Source: Drosophila pseudoobscura
Taxonomy: Eukaryota > Arthropoda > Insecta > Diptera > Drosophilidae
Direction: 5' to 3'
NCBI RefSeq assembly: GCF_009870125.1
Contig: NC_046681.1
Location: 9,189,001-9,253,000, forward strand
DNA length: 64,000 bases
Position 1 is the stretch's first letter, and every line of letters starts with the position of its first letter. A program made the translations under genes and the position numbers. Shown here piece after piece: positions 1-17,264 of this stretch. The notes beneath the pieces were generated by a model. That model worked only from the letters and a program-made list of their open reading frames with translations, was not told where the DNA came from and ran no database searches.

Positions 1-44
1 TCGGATGGGGGAAGATGGGATCGGAGCTCCCTACAGATAATTAC

Positions 45-6417
<6,373 letters not shown>

Positions 6418-7079
6418 GGCTTCTGATCTTGTCTAGTGCCTACACCACGTGCACCTCTTGTGAGAATTTTTGGGATTAGGGACGTAACTATAATAAGAGA
6501 AAGAAAAAAAACAAATTTAGCCAGCTGTTCCGTTCTCAAGCGGCACAACAACAATTATCTGTTGGTATTTTTCGGCTGGTATATTATTTTCTATGGTAAC
6601 CAGGGCTGACACATTTTAAGAAGAACAAATAGCTGATTTAAAAAAGTAGCTTCTCATATATTTACAACTCATAGAGCACCTCATAGTTGTGGCAGCATTA
6701 ATAGCTGTGGCAGTTTCCCGCAAATTGAAGAGTATCGAAACACGGCATATGCATAGCTAAGTATCGGGTTATTTTTGTATATTTCCACGGACACAGTTTT
6801 GTTTTATAAATCCCAAAACATAGCTAAATATATATGTATTTCAGATAGCCCGAACTATAATATCCAGAACTAGCTAAAAAATCTCTAATTTGGCAACAGT
6901 GATGGCAACATATGGCATTATTACCCTATTCACATACGGTCACACTTTCTTCAATTGTGACAAGTTGCCAGCTCTGCTCTAAATTTGGAAAAATTGTGCA
7001 TGTAAAAAACAATCAAAGTTACTTTACGCTTTATTATTTAGATTTTAATTTAAGCGAGCGAGCTCAGTAAAATAAAATC
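6418..7079. promoter_or_regulatory. Divergent promoter region between MRP and the 7080 gene
   Basis: A 662-bp head-to-head intergenic region. A Motif 1 (M1BP-type) core-promoter element CGGTCACACTT lies at 6937-6947, about 135 bp before the plus-strand ATG, and fits a TATA-less housekeeping promoter for the plus-strand gene. The MRP side has no motif I can name. Confidence 0.55.
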
Positions 7080-10000
7080 ATGGCACGCCGCACTAATTTT
7101 ATTGATGGCAGCGACAGTTTTCGCGAGCAGAATCTACGTTTTGTTCGGGTAAGCCAAAAACACCGCAGCGAAGAAGAAGACAAGGTTTTTTTTCGTGCAA
7201 AAATAGTTAAACTCTCGGTTTTCTTTGCCCACAGAATGAGTTTGAGGATAATGTTAACCAGTTCTTTGGGGGCGCCAACCCATCTGGCAATATACAGCAG
7301 CAGCAGCAGGCGCCACCGCGGGACGCTTTGATTGTGCAACCCACACCAGGTGAGTGGTGGACCCGGCCCGACCGACTTGCCGGCCGGAGAGTTCCCTTCC
7401 GGCGGTGGAAGCCCAAGAATGTGCGAAATTCTTGCCGGCCAGGCATGACACCAGTCTAATTGGGAACAATTACTCTTTATCTAACACCTGGCCGTGGGGC
7501 TAATCTCTACGAGTGCGAAATCATGTCTATCAGATAGACATCTTTCACCCTGTTGTCGCTATCGATTGCGCGCGCGGTACCCCTAACAATAGAACAGTGA
7601 ATGCGCGCTAAGTTGTACAAAGCCCAGGCCAAATGTGTCCACTTTAGTGGCTGTTTAGTTAAGAACCACACCACTTGGTATAATCTTGTAATCTTCTTTT
7701 TTTGTTGATAATGGAATGGGAAATCCGTCGTGAAGGTCTCACCTCCCACTCCACTGTTGCCGACAGTTTTTTATGTCACTGTCAATGACGAATATGCAAC
7801 AAAAAACTAGTTTTTCCCCAAGACACAATGGCTAATCTTGGAGCGACCACCACACGAAACCCCCGGAGCAGAAGTTTAAGGTGTCTGAGGCGGCTGTGTG
7901 CGAGCTAGTAACATTTTATGGGCGCTAAAAACTTGTTTGCCGCGTCAACGCGTGTTTTAAGCATTCGGCTTTAGATAAAATTCTAGCCGCTGAAAACGAG
8001 TATTAGATTTTTGATATAATTAGCAGCGAAAACCTGTTCCCCCTCTCCAACAGGCAATTATATAATTTTATAAGCAAAATACATTTTGTTGCCCTTCTTT
8101 TGATAAAAATGTACAATTTCATATGTTTTCGCTTTCCCTAAAGAAATTTATCTAAAGAAATTGTGCACTGTCATGATGAGATGCTGGGTTGACCTCCCCC
8201 GCGAAGAGTCGTCTGATAAAAGCACTGGCTCTTCCTTGTTTAATGCAAATTTTAACTCAATTTTCGTGCTGTGTATTGATTTTGTTTGCTTTTCAGCCGG
8301 TGAATATGATATATTGTTTACAGGTACACTTGCATCATCTTTTTTAGTCAACAACGCTACTTGATATACAATATTTATGGACACTTGACGGTGTTTGCCT
8401 GTGATCGAAGCGATAAGCGGATCGCAGTATCTTCCTGGCCCTCAAGAAGTCCTCTTCCCGATTGCTCACTGTTTTTACCAGTTTCCCCGCTATCTATATA
8501 TGTTTTTGGTCACGAAATGGCTTCTTATCGCGCTTTTATACTCGATGCTTCTCTGGGAGCACACTCCACACGAACTCAGAGTCTCTCTCTCTCTCTCTAG
8601 TTTTGAATTGCACTTTATAATCCTTGTCGTGTTTCTTATCGCCTTCACACTTGCTCTAGTTTGTTGTTCCTCTTCTACGAACAACAACAATATAATTTCC
8701 ATTCCGATTATCATGGCCTCCAGCAGAATCTGTCGAAGCTACTAAAGATACCATCGGTTCCAAGGCCTGTAAAAAACGCGTTTGCCCATGACGTCAACCA
8801 CGAATTACAAAAAATCTAGCCATAGCTATTAAATTTTCTCCATTTGTACTATGTAATTTCATTCGAATAACCTCGCCGATATCAATTTAATTATTTTTGT
8901 AATTTTTTTGTATCAATTAAACAATTGCGCCTGAAGCATGACCAAACACTAATTGTTGTTATCAAACAATTTGGTACGTGATTCACCCGCTGTGGCCCCA
9001 AAACGGGAGAAATGTTTGAGCGCGGGAAAACGTTTTAAATAATTTCACAATTTATAGAAACGAAACTCACGCACCAGCCGACAAAAACCACGCACACACT
9101 TGTTACGCCTCGCGGACGGACGGACGTACAAGAGAATCAATGCGATGCGACCAAAATGTCACTTATAATTACCTCTACGTATACGGCGGGGGAGAAGAAT
9201 CGAATAGTATGAAAGGCGGGGCACAATGAACAATGAACGGAAACTGAACCGGCTCGCAACCAGCTGAAAAGTTAACTGAATGCCAGCCAAACGTTGCGGA
9301 CAAACTTATTTGTTTGGCATTTCAGTGTACGAAAGCACACGCAAAGGAGAGCGCTCATATACTAGCTACCCTATAGCGCGAGAGAGAGATAAACCCCATA
9401 AAGAGAGAGCAGAGATATGGGTAAAACAAAAACGAAACCGAAGACAAAACCCAGCGATAGATATCGGGTGCCAAGAGAGACAGTGGGAGCGGCGTGCTCG
9501 TCGCACTCTCTCAGACTTTGATCAATTAAATAGATGTAAAACTCGGCTTGAAATTACAGTTAAAAGTGTGAGAGCTGGTCACACTGCAAACCCGGGATTA
9601 ACTGTGTATATGCCCCGTCATGGCCGATGGGCAAGAGATAACGCCGGCCCGGCTACACTGTCCCTCTCTCTTCTCTCTCCATCTCTTAATATAAATCAGT
9701 ACCTCTCGAATTGAGTGAACAACATACTACATACACACAAATAGACACTTCCAGATGTGATGAAATAGTTAAGGCCCGAAAGAGCTGCCGACTCTTAAAA
9801 ACCACAAACAAATCTACTTCAAAGAGGGTTGTGTGGGGCGGCAGCCGCCCAAAATTGGCGGATTTAATGGGTATATTTGGTGTATTTGTAATTGTTTGTT
9901 TTGTAGTGTTTTGCTTACTATATTTTATTTACATTTAATTGAATTATTAATTGAAACGTTGAATGAGTAGACCGGAGTAGACCCCAGTGACTAGTCTTAA

Positions 10001-13000
10001 CCAGAGTTCTTCCTTCCCTCCCTCTACACTTTTACATAGACGGCAATGAGCTGGACAGTCGTCGCCAGTTCCTGCGCCAGTTGGGCGCCAGTCCGGCAGT
10101 GGCACACGCCCTGGCCATGCGCACCCTCGAGGTGCCCAATTTCGATCTGCGCCACTTCCAGCGGCGCCGCTATCGCTTGAGCGTCGAACTGGGCGACCGA
10201 CAGTCACAGCCCGAAATTGATGCCGTTGTGCTTCAGTCGATCGGCACTCTGGTGGAGAAGTCCGAACAGAATCGAATCCAGAGTCGTCCACGCACACCGT
10301 CGCCGCCGCGCAACATCAACTGGCACAACAATCGCGACATATCGCCGCAGCAGATTGAACGATCACGTCCACGCACACGAGATGTCGATGATAACATTCG
10401 GGGCCGTCCCAGGGGCGCACCAGGTCTCAGGGAGATCCTTCCATCAGGCCCAATAGAGGCTGGCCCACCCCCAGGTCGCAGGAATGATGTGCCACCGGCA
10501 GGCCGCCGGGATGACAATTTCCCGCCAGGACGCAGAGATGTTGCTCCACAAGGACGCAGGAATGATAGTCCGCCGGTTCCACATGGTCGCAGGAATGATT
10601 GTCCACCTTCTCCAAGAATAAACGTTCCACAAGGTCGCAGGAATGATGTATCACCAGGTCGCAGAGATGCTGTTCCTTTTGGTCCTACACACAATATTTC
10701 ACCAGCTCGCAGGGGTGGTCACAGAGATGCTATTCCATCTGCAAATGTACCAATAGTACGCCGCAATGAAGCCCAACCAGGACGCAGAGAGGCTGTTCCT
10801 TCTGGTCCCAGAAATGATGTTCAACCCGGTCCCAGAGAGAATGTTTCACAAGGTCGCAGAGATGCTGCTCCTTCGGGGCCCAGAGACAACGTTCCAGCAG
10901 CACGCAGGAATAATCGCAGCGACGCTGTTCCACCTGCTCACAGAGATATTGTACCACCAACACGCCGGAATGCTTCTGGTGCCAGAGAGAATGTACCATC
11001 GGGGCGCAGAGCACCACCAGGTCCCGGCGCGGCAATCCCAACAGTTCCCATGGACTCAATACCTCCTCGTGGCCAGCCGATTGCTGGAGCAGGTCCCAGA
11101 AAGACTGTACCGCCAGTTCACATTGACCCTGTCCCACAAGTAGGCCGGAAGCAGGTTGTTCCACAAGGTCCCAGTGCGGTACTGCCACCAGTACGCGGAA
11201 AACATGGCCCACACGGCCGCGTAGAGCCTGTCGCAGGTCGCGGCCCTCCAAGTCTCGGAAAACCTGCTGGTCCCCCAGTTCGCGGAAAGCCTAATCCCCC
11301 CAATCGCAGGAACAATAGTGCAGGCCCACCCGGTCGCGTAGAGCCTGTCACAGGTCGCCTGGCACATGTGCCTCCAGGTCGTAGGCAGCCAGGCCCACCC
11401 GGACGTCGGGACAACAGTCAAGGATTTGTCGAACGGATAGATCTGACGGAGATGTCCAGCCATGTGTGCAGTCCTCCCCACTTCGACGGCGGTCGCAATG
11501 ATTCCTATCCGAATAATCACCCAGATCGCTTTCCGAACAATCGTAATGAGAATTTTGAGATCAACAATCGTGGCATGGATGCAGAGTTTTGCGGCCAGCC
11601 GGACTTCAATGATCCACGCTTCAACGACGCCAACCGCGGACCTGGCCCTGATGCCTTTTTGGTCAACCAACGTCAGAACATCGATCGCGACGACGACTTT
11701 CAGCGCCAGCAGCATGGCTTTGATCGTCCACAGGGGCAACCCATTTTTATGGGCAATCCAAACACAGAATTTTGCGATTCTGAGCCCAACTTTGGGGGAC
11801 AGCAACAGCAGTCAAGACAAATGGGGGGACGCCCCCAAATTGGGAACAACTACCAGCGTTTTTTCCACAACGATCAAGTAACGATTCTACGTACGGATTT
11901 GGTCGATCACAACGAACGCAATTTCGATGGCAACTTTGGCGATCGTAGTCCAGATAACTTTGGTCCGAATGATCGCCGCTTTGAGGGCAACTGTCGTAAT
12001 CTTGGGGATGCTCCACGTTTCAACGATGACAGAGATGGCCGGCAGTTTATGGATGAAGAACGAATTCGTGGACAGCAGCAGGCGGATAATTTTGGACGTC
12101 CACAGGAACAGCGGAACGAAAATTGGCGTTTCTACAACAGCGAGCCGGAGCGCTCTCATCACTTTGATCGCAGCTTAGAGCGCAACGATCCGAACAACAG
12201 AGATCTGCGTTTCAATTTGAACAACGATCCGAACAACAGAGAGCTTCGTTTCAATTTGAACAACGATGATCGTAATGCACACGGACGCGATCGTATTGAT
12301 CGTATCGATCGTAATGATCGCTTCGTTGACGACGACAATTGTCGTGATCAGATGATGTTTAATGACTCTGGACCTGGACCCTTTCAATCCAATCAAATTC
12401 AGTTCGGTGGCGATCACCGCTTTGAGAACGATGGCGACTTCGATCAGCAGCGGCGCCAGTTTGATGGCGATTTCAATCAGTTTCCACAGCGAGAGTTTGA
12501 CAGTTTCCGTGACGATTTCCAACCAAATCATTATCAAGTCAATGTTGATATCGACTATCAAGACAGAGGAGACCAACGTCGTCCTATGGATCGTCGTAAT
12601 GATCGCTCTGGCAGTGGCTACCGCAACCCAAATGCTCACAATCAAGAACGCAACACAGCCAGGAATACAAACCGTTCCAATCAACCACGAGAGGCTACGC
12701 GGAATGCCAATTTTGGCGGTTCCCATGAAAACCGAACCAATTCATCCGCAGATCGTGCCGCAAAGGCACCAAGAAATTCAAACCCTGTAGCCAGAGGTGG
12801 CAAATCAACCGCTGGTCCAAATCCAAGTCAGAATCAGAAAAAACCAAATCAATCAACCATACCAGTTAAAGGTGGAAACCCTGTGGGCAAGAACACTTTG
12901 GCTGGCCCAAACCAGGAGGCCACGACAGTCAGGAATCTGGCCAATCCTGGTGGTGTCCCGAAGCCAGCAGCCGCCGCCACTCCAGGGCCTAGGAAATTGC

Positions 13001-14488
13001 CGGGCAAGCCGCCAGAGGCAAACCCTCGTGCTGGTAAGGTTAAAAAACCAAAACTAGAATCGTTTCAGATATCGCCAGTAAATGTTGAGTATCCCTTGAA
13101 ACTTTTACTGGGGATGAATGATGCGAGAATGCAAGATTAATGGGTGCGGCAGGGATGCAGTCCGGTTTAGGGGAGCCTTGAGCTGTAGCTCAACTCAATC
13201 CTTAAAATTTGATCCTGTCGAAGACAATCAAATTGGTTAACAAACTTTTCAAAAGAGCCCAAGTATTTTTCTTTTGATGTCTCTTCAAGGGGCACTCATT
13301 CGCTCAATCCTTCCATCGTTTCCTTCCATCGCCTAAAGGGTTAAAAAGCTGCTAAATGGATATGAAGCTGCTCTTCAAGGGAGTAATTCCCTATTCCCAA
13401 TCCATTTGGATTATCCCTGATACGAACCGAACCGACTTGCATCCTCCGCCTCGGGTAGAATATGTCTGCAGAATATAACACCGGGTTTTCCCATCATTTT
13501 ACAGGACAAAAGCGCACCGCTGAGGAAGCGCTGCCCGTTGGTGGCGAGGTCAAGCGACGCAAAGTCATCAAGGGTAAGCGTTTCCTTATCGGCGGCAGAA
13601 AGCTGCCCTATGTCGCATTCGATCAAGTGTTGCCGCAGGAGGAGGCGGAGTCCTATGCTGTGACCTTCTTCGAGCAAACACCCAACTACAACACGAACGT
13701 CTATGCCAACGAGGATGGCAAAGTTGTGCAGGGCCACGAGGACGATGATAGCTCGGACACCGATTCACTGGAGTTGCCCGAAAACACAAGAGGCGGGGGC
13801 AGGCAATATGGTAAAAAACAAAAACTCAATCGGATGCGCAAGGAATGGACCGCTTTGTATCGTACGAAGAGCTACAAAGACTGGGACTGCTGGTGGACGG
13901 ATTACAAGTGGTGTGGGAACGAGATCAACAAAGTGCTGGAGAAATTCGAGAACCGGAATCTGCAGCATCGCTTCATACCAATCTACAAAAGATACACCAC
14001 CGAGCAAGTGGTCAACACGGTCTTAAAATTGGGACACGTGGCACTGGAGAAGAACACATTCAATGTGCAGCGCAACATGCGGGCCATTTTCTTGCTGATG
14101 GACAGTACTTTCCTCCAAAATCTGAAGATGGAGAATATTGAGCAGCTGGAGAACTTGATACGGCGTGTGCCCAACCATTTGTGGCTGTACAAGCTCCGTA
14201 GCATGGTCTATATGTGGTCGAAATATCATGAAATCTTGAAGGACCCTCCAAAAACTTTAAGAAAAGCAATACACAATGCATATGCCAGAAAATGGAAGAC
14301 ACCCATGTTCCACTGGCTGGCCAAGCAGGCCTTTGATGAGCTTCACGTATGTTCCAAAAAGTAAAAAGTATTCCCCAATCAAACTGATATTTATTTTCTA
14401 TCGATGTACCCCACAGGCAATCAGTGAAATCTCTTGGCCGGATCACAATCGTCTCTATCCGGGCATAAAGAAGCCAACGAAGAAATAA
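7080..14488 (+). CDS. Unrecognised large Arg/Pro- and Asn/Asp-rich protein, paralogue A
   Basis: Five exons: 7080-7148, 7235-7349, 10040-13033, 13505-14346 and 14417-14488, all GT-AG and in frame, giving 1363 aa. The N-terminus (MARRTNFIDGSDSFREQNLR) leads into a poly-Gln stretch and a basic segment. From about residue 205 to 520 there are many imperfect repeats of the form GRRNDVPPGRRDAVPxGPR, then a 500-residue Asn/Asp/Phe/Arg-rich region, then a compact C-terminal domain of about 260 aa with conserved aromatics (KRFLIGGRKLPY, ESYAVTFFEQT, WLAKQAFDELH). That domain and its splice sites match the gene at 17265-20066. The long middle looks intrinsically disordered, as in RNA-granule proteins, but I recognise no named domain and assign no function. 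The 2.7 kb intron 2 could hold an alternative promoter. A poly(A) signal (GAATAAAAA) follows near 14572. Confidence 0.85.
7350..10039 (+). other. 2.7 kb intron of paralogue A
   Basis: Donor GTGAGT at 7350 and acceptor CATAG before 10040. No coding region is supportable inside. It has a CT-rich tract near 8580-8600 and short purine-rich runs around 9350-9420. A segment near 9560-9600 (GGTCACACTGCAAACCCGGG) resembles a Motif 1 promoter element and could mark an internal start site. Confidence 0.5.
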
Positions 14489-14702
14489 ACGATATGGCAG
14501 ATACCCCTATCCTTTAAAATGCACATAGATTTTTATATACTCGTAGTATCGATTTGTAAATTGAATTAGAACTGAATAAAAATTCCCCTCCACCTTGACT
14601 CATGTGCAGTGTGCATACCAAATAACCAATAACCAATAGATAATATCTCTAATATCTGTAATATCCCCTTCGATTAAAACACTAACGTCCAATCTTGCTT
14701 TC

Positions 14703-15649
14703 GTCAGGATTCTGTATGAAGAGCTTCAAGGTGAACAGCACTGAGAAGTTCTTCATCAATGTGTGCCAGGCCTCGGAGGTGCCAGCACCCGAAGATGTCA
14801 CCGAGGAGGAGCTGATTGCCATACTGGAATCACCGACACCGGGCTCGTTTCGTGTGCCCATGAGCATCTCCGATCCGCGACACACCAAGGATCGGTCAGA
14901 CAAGACCGTCGATGTCTGCGACATTGCCATCAATCCACAGTTTTTGGTCAAGATACAGAAATCGCAGCTTTTCAAGAACTTCTTTCAGCAGCTGGCCGCC
15001 GAGGCACTCAGCGAGAAGTACAACGTACAGATATCCATGGAAAAGATCATCACCCTGAACAATCGCAAGTTTGTGGGCACCCTGGTCTCGCATCGAGTGC
15101 GCAACGCTGATGTGAAACATGTCCAATCCCTGTCCGGTAAACTTGCCGCTATTGAACCCGGCAAGGATCAGAAGGCGTCTTCGAAATTGGTGCAGGAGAT
15201 CGATGACAAGTATGCGGCTGCCATCAGGAAGATCCGCCAGACGGCGGAGCTGCAGTACAAGCTACGTGCCCAGATCCGCGCTGATGCTGTTCATGAAATC
15301 CAAGCCGAGATCTACCTACCGAATTGTGTATGTAGCTTTTTTACCATATAATATTGTATGATGATGTATATTGACGATAAATCTATTTGATTCGAAAGGT
15401 CTCCTCGCACGAGATAAACCTGGATGTTGGTGAGGATCGCATCTTGGTCGAGTCCCGAAAACACGGCTATGTCTTTGACAAATTTGTCAATTATCGTCTG
15501 CAACAGGATCGTGCCCGTGCCCTGTTCGACAAGACCAGCAAGGTGAATAGACATGATTTCCTAGTTATACCGAAAAACTGCTTTATATAATCTAAAACGT
15601 AACTATCTTTCAGATGCTACAAGTCCGCATTCCTGTTTACAGTCAATAA
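14703..15649 (+). CDS. Pih1D1: PIH1 domain protein (PIH1D1-like), first exon not located
   Basis: Exons 14703-15327, 15399-15542 and 15614-15649. The reading starts at an acceptor (CGTCAG) with GFCMKSFKVNSTEKFFINVC, which aligns with human PIH1D1 GFCIKT...KVFINIC, and continues with VPAPEDVTEEEL and a C-terminal CS-like segment (INLDVGEDRILVESR...LQVRIPVYS). PIH1D1 is the adaptor of the R2TP co-chaperone, which helps HSP90 assemble PIKK and polymerase complexes. Homology begins right at the acceptor, so an N-terminal exon upstream is expected; the 210 bp back to the previous gene show no clear one. An ATG at 14716 could serve if that exon is absent. It is sandwiched between two paralogous genes. 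Confidence 0.85.
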
Positions 15650-16517
15650 TAAACCATAGAAAACTCATGTTCGCCTTATATATTCATAATGTTAATAAAT
15701 AAATTGTTTCATTTCGAAAATGTAACTAAGCTGTTAAACCTTTTTGGTATATATTTCGGAAAAAGCTCCTCTTAATATAGTTTTTTGAATACATAAATTA
15801 TAGCTATTATTTTATTGATATAATCGCTAAATATCATTAAAAAACATGTGTCACTTTACCAGCAGTTTTGAAACAGTTGATCGAAATTAGAGAAAAATAG
15901 TTGATGTTAAAGGAGCACAAAAAGATCGCGCTATTAAATAGGGATATTCCCATGGAACTTTCTGAGGTGTTCATTTCCCACGGGGGAAGAGCCGTCAAGA
16001 CACAATACGGGTCGATTACGTGCTTATTATTTTTCAGATAAAAATATGTGCAAATATACCTAACAAATTTGCAGTTTATTATTTGTAAATATGACAAATG
16101 TTTATATGTTTATATAGTGCGATTTATCTTTTCTGAGTACTAAGTCGCAAGAATTCGCCAGGCTACAAATTTTGCGGACAAAAAGCCAGCACAATTTCTA
16201 ATCGTTTCCCATACGAAAAGCATCCATTTTTTCGCCAGCTAAATTTGTTTCTTATATTATTACTAGGCTGAATATACGATGCAGTAATAGATTTGTTAAA
16301 TGATTGCTCCACTCCATATTAACCTCTAACGCGCAATAAATCATAGTAAATTAATAGAAATTTATAAATTTGCCTACAAAATTACTTATTATTGATCTGC
16401 ATTCTTAAACACAAATCATCAATGAAGCAGTGGTCGTAGGCCACTACACTTTAATACAAATCTAATCTGAAAAACAGAACAACAAAAAATTTGTGTTGGT
16501 GGTTAATTGGTACACAC

Positions 16518-17108
16518 ACACACACAAACATAGTCAAAATGGCCTATCTGGTATTTTATGGAGCTCTAGTATTTTCCGATGTTTCCATTTTCTACACTAG
16601 GGCTGCAAAACCATCGACGGTCGATATATCAACATTTCCATCGAACATAAGGTAATAAAAAAAAAACATATCACGTATCTTCCTACAAGTATTTGAGTGG
16701 ATCTGTATCCTGCAAGCTGTGATTGCATCGGCTTATATATTTTGTTTATCTTGAAGTACTATTTGGTGTTGGAAGTTGTGCGATTGATCGAGGCTGTTTT
16801 CGACGTCGATATATCGTTTCAGACCAAAAATGTATAGAAAATTATTAAAAATATCTTTTAACAAAAACCAACCACAAAACCACAGACAAATTTTTACAAT
16901 TTTGTTGGAGAAAAACAAAAACAAAAATGCAAGCTTAAGCAAAAAGTATTCCATATATTATATACACTCTATTATGCATTACGATATATAGACAATAGAT
17001 GGTTTTGCAGCCCTAGCGTAAAAATCCCAAATGTCTCAGTGGAATTTCCATCAGAAAATACTAGAACTCTCATCTATAAAATACCAGAAAGTCCATTTTG
17101 ATTCTGGA
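16518..17108. repeat. Imperfect inverted repeat, possible MITE, with 19-bp perfect core
   Basis: Arms about 16518-16652 and 16965-17108 are inverted copies. The best part is CTAGGGCTGCAAAACCATC at 16597-16615 against its exact reverse complement at 16998-17016, continuing inward to a shared GTCNATATATC. Outside the core, GGTATTTTAT and TCTAGTATTTTC are also mirrored. Overall arm identity looks near 70 percent. The arrangement resembles a non-autonomous DNA element with long terminal inverted repeats, but I cannot define a target-site duplication or name the family. Confidence 0.6.
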
Positions 17109-17225
17109 TGTATTGCTTGTATTGCCGGTATTGCATCCCTGGCAGACGATTGTGAAAAATTTGGTGAAAAGTTTTTTGAGGCCAAACAATTAGAAAAATT
17201 AACTCGTATATTAAACAATTGGTAG
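17031..17225 (+). other. 64-codon ORF upstream of paralogue B (uORF candidate)
   Basis: An ATG ORF starting MSQWNFHQKILELSS and ending ILNNW*. It begins inside the right arm of the inverted repeat and stops 40 bp before the ATG of the 17265 gene. It may be a chance ORF, a uORF in the leader of that gene, or a remnant of the repeat. No family recognised. Confidence 0.25.
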
Positions 17226-17264
17226 TATCATAGTGTTATCTGGCTAAAGAAAACTCGTGGAGCA

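Larger units (their letters stand above)
15650..17264. other. AT-rich intergenic region with an inverted repeat
   Basis: It carries the PIH1D1 poly(A) signals (AATAAATAAA-like near 15695) and then about 800 bp of AT-rich sequence without features. From 16518 to 17108 there is the inverted repeat listed separately. A 64-codon ORF (17031-17225) ends 40 bp before the ATG of the next gene. Confidence 0.6.
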
